A stretch of DNA of 16,162 bases, from positions 1 through 16,162 of the forward strand of contig MHFY01000003.1 of NCBI GenBank assembly GCA_001805375.1, given 5' to 3'. Source of the DNA: Omnitrophica WOR_2 bacterium GWA2_47_8. Its GTDB lineage: Bacteria > Omnitrophota > Gorgyraeia > Zapsychrales > GWA2-47-8. Positions within the stretch are counted from its first letter, which is position 1. The number at the start of each line of letters is the position of its first letter. Position numbers and translations under genes: made by a program. Shown piece by piece: positions 1-7,669 of this stretch. The notes under the pieces are model-generated. The model was not told where the DNA came from. It saw nothing but the letters and a program-made list of their open reading frames with translations, and did no database searches.

Positions 1-2
1 AG

Positions 3-362
3 ATTTCCGGGATTTCGATAACGGCCGAGCCGTCCGAACGTCTTGCGAATACCAGCCATATTTGTTTCTCCGGAGTGAAGAGCGAAACGCTTTTAATCGC
101 CTTAGACCAGAGAGAAATTTATGTTTCAAGCGGATCTGCCTGCATGAGCGGCGCGCAGGAGCCTTCTCACGTGCTGAAAGCCATGGGGTTTTCTGACGCG
201 GAAGCGGAGAGTGCTGTGCGATTCAGTTTTGGCCGTTTCACGACTGAAGCGAATGTCTATTTTTTAGTTCAGGAAATCCGTGATATTGTCTACCATCTTC
301 GGTCAGGGAAAAATTCTACTGTGAAGGATCAAAACACGTTGCGTTCAGGAGCGAATGTCTAA
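3..362 (+). CDS. nifS: Cysteine desulfurase, C-terminal part (5' end outside window)
   Basis: PLP-dependent cysteine desulfurase of the NifS/IscS class, which takes sulfur from L-cysteine as an enzyme-bound persulfide for Fe-S cluster or thio-cofactor synthesis in the cytoplasm. The reading frame is open from base 3, so the protein enters from outside the window; the GTG at 75 is internal. The 119 visible residues include the family's PSERLANT segment, then the active-site loop SSGSACMSG with the persulfide cysteine at 141-143, EPSHVLKAMG, and RFSFGRFTTEANV near the C-terminus. The short SSGSAC loop fits group I (NifS/IscS) rather than SufS. The stop overlaps the next start by one base (TAATG), so the pair is probably one operon. 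Which paralogue this is cannot be told from the fragment. Confidence 0.88.
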   Translation: MSGISITAEPSERLANTSHICFSGVKSETLLIALDQREIYVSSGSACMSGAQEPSHVLKAMGFSDAEAESAVRFSFGRFTTEANVYFLVQEIRDIVYHLRSGKNSTVKDQNTLRSGANV

Positions 363-661
363 TGCAAACAAAGGAAGAAATACTTCAGAGTCTAAAAACG
401 ATTGAAGACCCGGAATTAAAACGTGATATTGTTTCGCTGGGAATGCTTAAGGAAGTTAAAGTCGAAGGTGAAAAGGTTTCAATTACTCTAAATTTTCCAG
501 GCGGGTCCAGTCCTGTTTCAGATTCAATTCAAAAACAAATTCAGAGCAAATTAGCCGCACTGGGAATTCGAAAGCTGGAAATTCAAATGGCCTCAGTTTC
601 GGCCCAGCGTCCGGCCTCAGCGGTAGTGGATTTGGAATCATTGATAAAATCCACGCCATGA
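362..661 (+). CDS. mrp: Mrp/ApbC-type Fe-S carrier, only the N-terminal MIP18/DUF59 domain; C-terminus replaced by antisense murD
   Basis: Residues 1 to about 76 look like the MIP18 (DUF59) domain found at the N-terminus of Mrp/ApbC P-loop ATPases, which bind and pass on Fe-S clusters: it opens with the EDPELKRDIVSLGM signature and a beta-alpha-beta pattern follows. In such proteins a linker and then a GKGGVGKS-type P-loop would come next. Here the last ~20 codons (about 604-661) are the complement of conserved murD sequence and end at a chance TGA, so the ATPase domain is missing. Its place directly after a cysteine desulfurase supports a role in Fe-S assembly. A natural stand-alone MIP18 protein (SufT/PaaD-like) is possible, but the read-through into murD antisense argues for truncation. 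As written, the product is unlikely to be functional. Confidence 0.72.
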   Translation: MQTKEEILQSLKTIEDPELKRDIVSLGMLKEVKVEGEKVSITLNFPGGSSPVSDSIQKQIQSKLAALGIRKLEIQMASVSAQRPASAVVDLESLIKSTP

Positions 662-1533
662 ATGTTTCTCACCATTTCAATGCGATGTTCTACGCCCTTA
701 AAGTGGGTAAACACATCGGCGCAAACATCTTCCTTAATATTCAAGATCTTGGCCACTTCCAAAGCCGCTAAAAAATTCGGGTTATTAAACTTTTGGGGGA
801 CTTTGGGGTCATTAAAATACCTAACCTGCGCTTTGACTTCTTTTTTCAGTAAGCTTACGGCCGGGTCGGCCGCGTTCAAAACGGCAAAATCATTCTTGCC
901 CTGGTTTAAGAAGATCCTTTTCTTGGCCTGAAAATATTCTTCCAGGTCCGCGTGCCGGTCCAGGTGGTTTTGATTAAAATTTAAAAAGACCGCGATAAAA
1001 GGCTTAAAATCAACGATCGTTTCCAGCTGAAACGAACTGATCTCTAAAACAAAATAATCGTACTCTTGGGACCGAAGGACAAAATTCGAAAAGGCATTCC
1101 CGACGTTACCGCAAAGACAGGCCTTCTTCCCTGATTTTTCGATCACATCCCGGATCAGGGTTGAGACCGTGGTTTTGCCGTTACTGCCGGTGACGGCGAT
1201 GACCGGCCGCTGGCAGAATCGGAAGGCCAGCTCCACCTCGCCCATCACTGGGATCTTCTTGGCCTTCGCCCATTGAACAGGCAAGGCATCCCGCCTTACA
1301 CCAGGGCTTATGACCAGAAGATCACTGTCCTCGATGAATTTTTGTATGTGTCCGCTATATTCCGCGCTGATCTTATTTTTAGTGATCCAGGACTGGACAT
1401 CTTTGGGTAATTTCTCAAACGGTTCTTTATCAGATATCTTCGGCGTTCCCTTTAATTCCAAAATCAATTGCGCGGCGGCGAGTCCGCTTTTAGCTGCACC
1501 GATGATCGTGACTTTTTTATTTTTTAACTCCAT
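583..1533 (-). CDS. murD: UDP-N-acetylmuramoylalanine--D-glutamate ligase, C-terminal domain missing
   Basis: MurD adds D-glutamate to UDP-MurNAc-L-Ala in the cytoplasm. Visible in order: an N-terminal Rossmann-like domain (IIGAAKSG, residues 10-17), the ATP loop TGSNGKTT at 115-122, EISSFQLE at 164-171, a DHLDRH-like NQNHLDRH at 187-194, the AKKRIF lysine region at 203-208 (carbamylation site of Mur ligases), and GVEHRIE and NDSK at 280-301 at the start of domain 3. The protein then runs GRWA and five unrelated residues to a TGA. At 316 residues it is roughly 120-130 short of the family's ~440-450, losing most of domain 3, which closes over the ATP site and binds the substrate; as written it should be inactive. 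The ATG at 1533 overlaps the mraY stop (TAATG); a longer frame to 1590 would run into mraY and was not used. Confidence 0.92.
   Translation of the reverse strand: MELKNKKVTIIGAAKSGLAAAQLILELKGTPKISDKEPFEKLPKDVQSWITKNKISAEYSGHIQKFIEDSDLLVISPGVRRDALPVQWAKAKKIPVMGEVELAFRFCQRPVIAVTGSNGKTTVSTLIRDVIEKSGKKACLCGNVGNAFSNFVLRSQEYDYFVLEISSFQLETIVDFKPFIAVFLNFNQNHLDRHADLEEYFQAKKRIFLNQGKNDFAVLNAADPAVSLLKKEVKAQVRYFNDPKVPQKFNNPNFLAALEVAKILNIKEDVCADVFTHFKGVEHRIEMVRNIHGVDFINDSKSTTAEAGRWAETEAI
590..604. other. Breakpoint joining truncated mrp and truncated murD head to head
   Basis: Mrp-like sequence on the plus strand ends around its Met-Ala-Ser-Val-Ser residues (587-601). MurD-like sequence on the minus strand ends at GRWA, whose last codon is 601-603. 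The two homologies meet within a few bases and both genes lack their C-terminal domain. The octamer GGCCTCAG occurs at 589-596 and again at 613-620, a short direct repeat flanking the join. Either an assembly or amplification chimera or a real rearrangement would produce this. The exact base is an estimate from family conservation, not from an alignment. Confidence 0.7.
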
Positions 1534-2714
1534 TATCTGATCTTTAAGGTGGTCAGGGTTATGAGGGCCAAAATAATACCAATGATCCAAAAACGGATGA
1601 TGATCTTTGATTCACTCCATCCGGAGAGCTGCAGATGGTGGTGCAGCGGAGACATTTTTAAGATCCGCTTTTTGCGTAACTTTACCGAGAGCACCTGCAG
1701 GATAACCGAAAGCGCTTCGGCAACAAAAACCCCTCCCAAAAGGACAAGGAGCAGTTCTTTTTTAATAAAGACCGCGATGATGCCGAGGCTTCCGCCTAAG
1801 GCCAAAGATCCGACATCCCCCATAAAGATCGAAGCCGGGTAACAGTTAAACCACAAGAACCCTAAACTTGCGCCCATGATCGCGGCGCAAAAAAGCGTTA
1901 ATTCCCCGGTCCCGGTAATATGCGGGACAAACAAATACTCGGCCATCTTCAAATGCCCGGTGATATAACTTAAAATGCCCAGCGTCAGCGTGACGATCAG
2001 AACAGACCCGATGGCCAACCCATCCAGCCCGTCGGTTAAATTAACCGCGTTGGACGTCCCCACCACTATGATCGCTACAAAAGGGATATAAAAAAGCCCC
2101 AGGTTGATCACCAAATTTTTAAAAAAAGGCACGTCTAATTTGGTGGATATGGCCGGATCCAAATAAATAAAAAACCCGACCAGCAGTCCCAGCGCCAATT
2201 CCCACAAAAACTTTGTCCGGGCGGGTAAGCCCCGCTGCCCTTTTTTTGCCAGGAATTTATTCAGCAGCCCCCGCCTCTGCAACCGGCTTAAAATATGGTT
2301 TGATTTTATCTTGTCATCCAAAAGATGCGGCTCAGAGGAATGGAGCAATTTGACATAATCATCCAAGAACCCAACCAGCGCTAACCAGCCGCAGGTAAAG
2401 ATCGTCATCTGAATGAATTTATTGCTCAGATCCGCCCACAGAAGAACGGAGATCAATATGCTTCCGATAATAAAAACCCCTCCCATCGTGGGGGTGCCTT
2501 CCTTCGTCACTTGAAAAATATCCAACGCCGGGGCGTCCTCACGCTTGGCCTTTTCCTGGATCCGGATCTGTTTAAATTTCCGGATGAATATTGGGCCCAA
2601 GATAACACATAAAAGGAATGTGGTCACAGCAGCCATCCCCGCGCGGAAGGTGATATATTTAAAAATATTTAAGAACGGAAAAAGGTCTTTAAATTCTGAC
2701 AGGTAGTAGAACAT
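1533..2714 (-). CDS. mraY: Phospho-N-acetylmuramoyl-pentapeptide transferase
   Basis: Polytopic inner-membrane enzyme that moves phospho-MurNAc-pentapeptide from UDP onto undecaprenyl phosphate to form lipid I. Family signatures: GTPTMGG at 73-79, the DDYVK loop at 118-122, NAVNLTDGLDGLA at 222-234, FMGDVGSLALGG at 297-308 and MSPLHHH at 354-360. Hydrophobic segments recur throughout, as expected for about ten helices. It is 393 residues against a usual ~320-370. The extra length is mostly a charged stretch at about 123-161, between DDYVK and GLPARTKF, where E. coli MraY has only about 7 residues. It starts two bases after the murF stop with no clear Shine-Dalgarno sequence, suggesting translational coupling. 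The assignment is secure; the function of the insertion is unknown. Confidence 0.96.
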   Translation of the reverse strand: MFYYLSEFKDLFPFLNIFKYITFRAGMAAVTTFLLCVILGPIFIRKFKQIRIQEKAKREDAPALDIFQVTKEGTPTMGGVFIIGSILISVLLWADLSNKFIQMTIFTCGWLALVGFLDDYVKLLHSSEPHLLDDKIKSNHILSRLQRRGLLNKFLAKKGQRGLPARTKFLWELALGLLVGFFIYLDPAISTKLDVPFFKNLVINLGLFYIPFVAIIVVGTSNAVNLTDGLDGLAIGSVLIVTLTLGILSYITGHLKMAEYLFVPHITGTGELTLFCAAIMGASLGFLWFNCYPASIFMGDVGSLALGGSLGIIAVFIKKELLLVLLGGVFVAEALSVILQVLSVKLRKKRILKMSPLHHHLQLSGWSESKIIIRFWIIGIILALITLTTLKIR

Positions 2715-2716
2715 GT

Positions 2717-4090
2717 TTAGTTTTTATGCGTTAAAAGTTTGTTTAAAAATTCCACGGTTTGCTCCATATGCATCCCGCGGGAACCCTTGACCAGGATCGC
2801 ATCACCGGGCTTAAAAAACCCAGGCAGCCGCTGGTGAAGCTTGTTCACAGTGTCGAAATGAAAGGCCGACACGTCCGTATTGTTCCGCTTTGCATCTTCG
2901 CAGATAAACTTAGCCAGCTTTCCCACACCGAGAACAAGGTTGATGTTAAGCTGGCCGGCCAAGACGCCCACTTCGCGATGCAATCTTTCTGTCTTTTCGC
3001 CTAATTCAAGCATATCCGCACAGATCAAGATCTTTTTTCCTTTATTCCGGATCTGCGCCAACGTTTCGATCGCACTTCGAAAAGAAACCGGATTCGCGTT
3101 ATAGGTGTCATCGATGATCCAACTGCCCCGCCTTTGATTGATCATGAACCGGCCTTTGGGGAAACGGAAACTTTTAAGCCGCCGCTGGATATCCGCAACA
3201 TCTACCTTAAATAATCTGGCCGCACTGATCGCGGCCAAGGCATTATAAATATTATGCTGCACCGGTGTTTTTAATTCAAAGATTTGTTTATGAATCTGAA
3301 ATCTTAAATTGACCGGGCCGCTGGAAGGCAAGACCTCGGCCTTATACCTGGACCTCGCATGGACCCCGTAAGATATTATCTTTTGCCTTTTCCCGACCTT
3401 TAACCCTCTTAAGTACGGGTCATCATAATTTAAAATGACCTTGCCCGTGGGGGACATATATTTAACCAAGTCAGACTTTTCTTTTAAGACCCCGGCCGGC
3501 GATCTCAAAAATTCCAGGTGCGATGCGCCGATATTTGTAAAAATAGCCTCAGTCGGTTCCGCTATTTGGGCCAACCATTTGATATCACCGAAACAATTTG
3601 TTCCCAATTCCAAAACAACCATCTCATGTCTGGGATTTAACCGAAAAAGCGTTAACGGCACCCCAAACTGATTATTCTCCGTGGCGATATTTTTAAGGAC
3701 ATTGTAACGGCTGGATAAAACATGCGCCGCCATTTCTTTGGTCGTTGTCTTTCCGCTACTGCCGGTTATGGCGATCAGCGGGATCTTAAATTTTCGTCGA
3801 TAAAACCGCGCCAGGAAACCCAAGGACTTGGTCGTGTCCTTGACATATAAAACAGGGATGTCTTTCTTAAATCCGCCTTTTTTCGAAACAATGACCGCGG
3901 CCGCCCCTTTTTTAATACAGTCACCGATAAAATCATGACCGTCCAAACGCTTGCCGACAATGGCGATATACAACTCGCCTTTCCTGATCGTTCGGGAATT
4001 AATAGAAACTCCCCTTATTCTGATATCCGCATTCCCTTGCAGGACTTTGGCGCCTATCTCATCTATGATTTCATTTAAGTTAAATTGCAT
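2717..4090 (-). CDS. murF: UDP-N-acetylmuramoyl-tripeptide--D-alanyl-D-alanine ligase
   Basis: Adds D-Ala-D-Ala to UDP-MurNAc-tripeptide, the last cytoplasmic precursor step. Mur-ligase layout: N-terminal UDP-substrate domain (1-~105), ATP loop ITGSSGKTTTKE at about 108-119, TENNQFGVP at about 138-146, ELGTN at about 161-165, FTNIGASHLEF at about 184-194, DDTYNANPVSF at about 327-337 and LVKGSRGMHME near 433-443. The NANP motif separates MurF from MurC, MurD and MurE. Length (457) is normal. The ATG at 4090 shares one base with the murE stop (TGATG); a GTG one codon upstream is possible but less likely, since an AAGG lies a few bases before the ATG. It follows murE and precedes mraY in standard dcw order. 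Confidence 0.96.
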   Translation of the reverse strand: MQFNLNEIIDEIGAKVLQGNADIRIRGVSINSRTIRKGELYIAIVGKRLDGHDFIGDCIKKGAAAVIVSKKGGFKKDIPVLYVKDTTKSLGFLARFYRRKFKIPLIAITGSSGKTTTKEMAAHVLSSRYNVLKNIATENNQFGVPLTLFRLNPRHEMVVLELGTNCFGDIKWLAQIAEPTEAIFTNIGASHLEFLRSPAGVLKEKSDLVKYMSPTGKVILNYDDPYLRGLKVGKRQKIISYGVHARSRYKAEVLPSSGPVNLRFQIHKQIFELKTPVQHNIYNALAAISAARLFKVDVADIQRRLKSFRFPKGRFMINQRRGSWIIDDTYNANPVSFRSAIETLAQIRNKGKKILICADMLELGEKTERLHREVGVLAGQLNINLVLGVGKLAKFICEDAKRNNTDVSAFHFDTVNKLHQRLPGFFKPGDAILVKGSRGMHMEQTVEFLNKLLTHKN

Positions 4091-5592
4091 CACGCCTTAT
4101 TGACAAGTTTCCGGGCAGCGAAAAATTCCTGGATGACCTCTTTATCATTAAAATGGATCGTTTGGTTCTTAAAGATCTGATAATCTTCGTGGCCTTTGCC
4201 GGCGATCAGGACCACATCGTCCTTTTGCGCCAGATGCAGGGCGTAGTAAATGGCTTCCTTGCGCTCAGCGCTCACGGCATAATTTTCCTTAGAACATCCT
4301 ACAATGATCTCATCGATGATATCCTGCGGGTCCTCCGTACGCGGGTTATCGCTGGTCAGGATCACGATCTCTGCCAATTGACTGGCCACCTTGCCCATTT
4401 TCGGCCTTTTGGTCTTGTCGCGGTTCCCGCCGCAGCCAAAAACCACGATAAGTTTTCTGGTTTTGATGTCCTGAAGACAGCTTAAAACATTTTTAAGGCC
4501 GTCCTCCGTATGCGCGTAGTCGATGAAAACATGAAAATCCTGGCCGCAGTTGATCTTTTCTAAACGACCCGGCACCATGGCGAGTTCCTCCACGCCTTTC
4601 TCGATCGAGGATATCGGGATTTTTTCCGCATAACAGGCCGCTACAGCGCCTAAGATATTATAAATATTGTGCAGGCCGATCAATTTGCTTCTAATATTGA
4701 TCATTTTCCCTTGCGGGCATTTGATCTGAAAAGAGGTATGGGAAATGTCCGTTGTGATATCGACAGCCTTAAAATCGCTGTCAGAAGAGACCCCGAAAGT
4801 GTAAACCTTCGCCTTGGTCATAGCCTTAAGCTGTTTGGCCAACGGATCGTCGCCGTTGATGATCGCATGGGATCCCTTCGATAGGTTTTGGAACAATTTG
4901 GCCTTAGCTAAGAAATACTTCTCGGTTGTTTGGTGATAATCTAGATGATCGCTGGTCAAATTAGTAAAAAGCCCCACCTTAAAATCGATCAAATCCACCC
5001 TCCCCTGATCCAGGCCGTGGGAAGAGACCTCCATCACGCAATAGGGGATATTTTTCTGCATTAAATTATAGAGAAACTGCTGGATCCCGATGACATCGGG
5101 GGTGGTATTGGGCGCGGGAAAAACTTCCCGGTTGATGCGATAGTTAATCGTCCCTAAAACCCCGCAGGCCTGGCCGGCTTTTTGCAAGATCGATTCGATA
5201 ACAAAGGTCGTGGTTGTTTTGCCGTTGGTGCCGGTAACGCCGATCGTACGCACCTTGGAAGAAGGATGGTCATAAAATTTTGCGGCGATCTCCCGCAGGG
5301 TTTTATTCGTGTCTTCAACTTCGAGGATAAAAACATTGGGATCTTTGGGGAGCCGGCTAGTTAAAGATTTAGATTGGGAGCCGCTTGGGGATTTTATAAC
5401 CGCCACCGCACCCTTTTTGACCGCATCGGGAATAAAATCCTCACCATTTTGGCTAAAACCTTTTAACGCTATAAAGAGACTATTGGGAATTACTTTGCGG
5501 GAATCTGAACAGACATTGCGGATATCATAATGGGCAACATCAGATGGTATTTTTTCTTTGGTAATATTTTGCAATAACTTACTTAATTGCAT
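4090..5592 (-). CDS. murE: UDP-N-acetylmuramoyl-L-alanyl-D-glutamate--2,6-diaminopimelate ligase
   Basis: Adds the third residue of the peptidoglycan stem peptide. Motifs in the 500-residue form: ATP loop GVTGTNGKTTTT at 118-129, EVSSHGLDQGR at 188-198, NLTSDHLDYH at 211-220, YFLAKAKLF at 226-234 with Lys230 as the likely carbamylated lysine, IDYAHTEDGL at 357-366, DNPR at 415-418 and GKGHEDYQ at 465-472. The DNPR tetrapeptide is the known signature of meso-DAP-adding MurE enzymes, so the wall is predicted to be meso-DAP type rather than lysine type. Start: ATG at 5592, inside the end of ftsI (14-base overlap) with GAGG just upstream at short spacing; an in-frame TTG at 5601 behind GGTGG is a real alternative. 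Confidence 0.95.
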   Translation of the reverse strand: MQLSKLLQNITKEKIPSDVAHYDIRNVCSDSRKVIPNSLFIALKGFSQNGEDFIPDAVKKGAVAVIKSPSGSQSKSLTSRLPKDPNVFILEVEDTNKTLREIAAKFYDHPSSKVRTIGVTGTNGKTTTTFVIESILQKAGQACGVLGTINYRINREVFPAPNTTPDVIGIQQFLYNLMQKNIPYCVMEVSSHGLDQGRVDLIDFKVGLFTNLTSDHLDYHQTTEKYFLAKAKLFQNLSKGSHAIINGDDPLAKQLKAMTKAKVYTFGVSSDSDFKAVDITTDISHTSFQIKCPQGKMINIRSKLIGLHNIYNILGAVAACYAEKIPISSIEKGVEELAMVPGRLEKINCGQDFHVFIDYAHTEDGLKNVLSCLQDIKTRKLIVVFGCGGNRDKTKRPKMGKVASQLAEIVILTSDNPRTEDPQDIIDEIIVGCSKENYAVSAERKEAIYYALHLAQKDDVVLIAGKGHEDYQIFKNQTIHFNDKEVIQEFFAARKLVNKA

Positions 5593-7282
5593 ATTCCTCA
5601 ATGGGATTAGCCACCGTTTGCAGGTATTTTAACGTATCTTCAGCGACTTCCTGAAAGACCGGTGCTGCCACTGTTCCTCCATAATAACTCGGATGAGGTT
5701 CATCCACCACAACGACAATAGCGATTTGAGGGTCTTCCGCCGGGGCAAATCCGATAAAAGAGGCAAAAAATTTACTGTGCGAATACAAGCCGTCAACGAC
5801 TTTCTGCGACGTGCCGGTCTTTCCGGCGACACTCACACCCTTGATTTGGGCTTTCTTACCTGTCCCGTCCTGGACCACACCTATCAAAATATCTTTTAGC
5901 CGTTTGGATGTTTCAACGGTAATCACCTGATCGATAATTTGAGGTTCAAACGATCGAATGATTTGATTGTTGTTGTCTTTAAGATATTTTACCACAAACG
6001 GCTTCATGTAGACGCCATCATTTGCGATAGCCGCTATGGCCGCCACAAGCTGTAAAGGTGTCACGGTGACTTCTTGACCAATAGGAACAGCGGCAATAGA
6101 AGTTTTCGACCAAACCGACGGATTTTTTAAAACTCCGTCAACCTCTCCTTTTAGATCAATGCCGGTTAAATGACCGAAGCGGAATTTATCGGCATACTTA
6201 AAGAATGTCGTGGGCCCTAATTTCTGGGCGATCTTGGTTGTTCCAATGTTGCTGGATTCTTCAATGACCTGCTGGAAGGTCAATATTCCTTTAGGATGGG
6301 CATCATGCAGGATATGACTGCCAACCCGGTAAGAACCATTTTCACAATCAATTTTATCGACTTCTTTGAAAGTTCCTTCCTGTAAAGCCGCTGCTGCCGT
6401 CACGATCTTAAAAACAGAACCCGGCTCATACGTATAACTCAGGGCGCGGTTGGTCCGGCTTTCGATAGACGCGATCTCAACCTGGCTGACATCGTACGTA
6501 GGCCGATTGGCGAGGGCCAAGATCTCTCCGGTTTTCGGGTCCATAACAATAATGGTAGCCCATTTGGCATTATGCTTTTGAAAGGCCTTATCCAGGGCCC
6601 TTTCAGCCAAAAATTGGATCGTCTCATCGATCGTTAAAACAATATTAAATCCGTCTTCCGGTGGGAGATAACTTTTTTCGATCAATAATTCCCGCTGGCG
6701 GGCATCACGCAAGATCTGCGCCCAACCTTCTTTACCTTTTAGAAAATGATCATACTGCAGTTCAATGCCTTCTAAGCCCTGGTTATCGATCCCCGCAAAA
6801 CCGACGACATGGGCGGCCAGAGATTGGTTGGGGTAAAAACGTTTACTTTCCTTACGAAAGCCGATGCCTTTGATCTTGAGGGCTTTAATCCTTTTAATCT
6901 TTTCCTGAGGAAGTTTACGCTCTACCCAGACAAAATATTTATTTTTACTTAATTTAGATTGAATGAAATCCGCACTCACCCCTAAGAGGGCAGGCAACTC
7001 TGCCACGGCCTTGTCTTTGTCTGCCTGGCCCATGATCCTTGGGTTTGCGTACAGTGAAGCGGCCGTGACATTAAAGGCCAACGGCCTTAATTGGCGGTCG
7101 TAAATCGTGCCACGGATAGGCTCCAGGTCGATCATATAATTGTGCTGCCGGCTGGCGAGCTTGGAGAGATGTTCGGAACGGAAGATCTGAATATACGTTA
7201 ATTTAAAGATAAAAACAATGAGGCTTAAAATAAAAAAAGAAAGGACGCCACAAAACCGAAGGGTGTGCTGTCGTGCTTGCAT
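5579..7282 (-). CDS. ftsI: Class B penicillin-binding protein, septal transpeptidase (FtsI/PBP3 type)
   Basis: Membrane-anchored D,D-transpeptidase that cross-links septal peptidoglycan. A short cytoplasmic N-terminus and one membrane helix (about 12-32) are followed by the pedestal domain with RGTIYDR at 57-63, and by the transpeptidase domain with all three active-site motifs: SVFK at 289-292 (catalytic Ser289, Lys292), SSN at 343-345 and KTG at 488-490. The C-terminus ends at residue 567 with no PASTA repeats. Position between an ftsL-like gene and murE is the classic ftsI slot, favouring FtsI over an elongation-type PBP2. The ATG at 7282 overlaps the upstream stop by one base (TAATG). Confidence 0.95.
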   Translation of the reverse strand: MQARQHTLRFCGVLSFFILSLIVFIFKLTYIQIFRSEHLSKLASRQHNYMIDLEPIRGTIYDRQLRPLAFNVTAASLYANPRIMGQADKDKAVAELPALLGVSADFIQSKLSKNKYFVWVERKLPQEKIKRIKALKIKGIGFRKESKRFYPNQSLAAHVVGFAGIDNQGLEGIELQYDHFLKGKEGWAQILRDARQRELLIEKSYLPPEDGFNIVLTIDETIQFLAERALDKAFQKHNAKWATIIVMDPKTGEILALANRPTYDVSQVEIASIESRTNRALSYTYEPGSVFKIVTAAAALQEGTFKEVDKIDCENGSYRVGSHILHDAHPKGILTFQQVIEESSNIGTTKIAQKLGPTTFFKYADKFRFGHLTGIDLKGEVDGVLKNPSVWSKTSIAAVPIGQEVTVTPLQLVAAIAAIANDGVYMKPFVVKYLKDNNNQIIRSFEPQIIDQVITVETSKRLKDILIGVVQDGTGKKAQIKGVSVAGKTGTSQKVVDGLYSHSKFFASFIGFAPAEDPQIAIVVVVDEPHPSYYGGTVAAPVFQEVAEDTLKYLQTVANPIEEYAIK

Positions 7283-7665
7283 TAATGCTGCGGCCTCGCC
7301 TCTGCTTCAGATTTTAAGCTAAAAATATTTAGCCAACTATTGAATTTATTTTCCTGCTCTTTTGCCAAGGCTACGTTATTGTTATTCTTTCTTTGCGCGG
7401 CGACAGGCAATCTAATGATCTGAGACTTATCAAGGAACTTCATCTCTGAATTTTCATCTAAGAGCAGGCACCCTAAATTATTGGCTGATTTAAGTTTTAA
7501 GATATTGTAAGTGGAGATCCCGTTGCTTTCCTTTAATTGCTTAACGATACCCTCCCGGATCTTGCCCTTGTAGGCAAGATCATAGATCTGCATCTGCATG
7601 TTGATGTAGATCAAGGATAACAGGGTCACAAAGAACATTATTCTAATGGCGTGGGATATTTTCAT
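7282..7665 (-). CDS. ftsL: FtsL-like small bitopic division protein
   Basis: A 127-residue protein between rsmH and ftsI, the usual place of ftsL. It has a short basic N-terminus (MKISHAIR), one strongly hydrophobic stretch at about 9-23, then a periplasmic region of mixed helix character including GIVKQLKESNG and a low-complexity Asn run (KNNNN) near residue 93. FtsL proteins are poorly conserved, so the name rests on size, topology and position; in known systems FtsL pairs with FtsB/DivIC and activates the FtsW-FtsI synthase. The C-terminal ~35 residues are polar and extend beyond a minimal FtsL. Start ATG 7665 lies four bases after the rsmH stop; the stop overlaps the ftsI ATG. Confidence 0.65.
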   Translation of the reverse strand: MKISHAIRIMFFVTLLSLIYINMQMQIYDLAYKGKIREGIVKQLKESNGISTYNILKLKSANNLGCLLLDENSEMKFLDKSQIIRLPVAAQRKNNNNVALAKEQENKFNSWLNIFSLKSEAEARPQH

Positions 7666-7669
7666 GGAC

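Noticed and set aside
75..362. Cysteine desulfurase starting at GTG 75 as a complete 95-residue protein
   Set aside because: The frame is open to the window edge, and the residues before 75 match the family (PSERLANT), so the GTG is internal.
662..931. 89-codon plus-strand frame right after the mrp stop
   Set aside because: It is the antisense of conserved murD codons (GVEHRIE back to the AKKRIF region) and has no recognisable protein features.
1534..1590. Extension of MurD upstream to 1590
   Set aside because: It would overlap the mraY end by about 57 bases. MurD family proteins start close to the IIGAAKSG strand, and the TAATG overlap at 1533 fits the coupling seen throughout.
4153..4485. 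110-codon plus-strand frame inside murE
   Set aside because: It is a shadow of the DNPR and GKGHEDYQ region of MurE, with no ribosome binding site or family resemblance.
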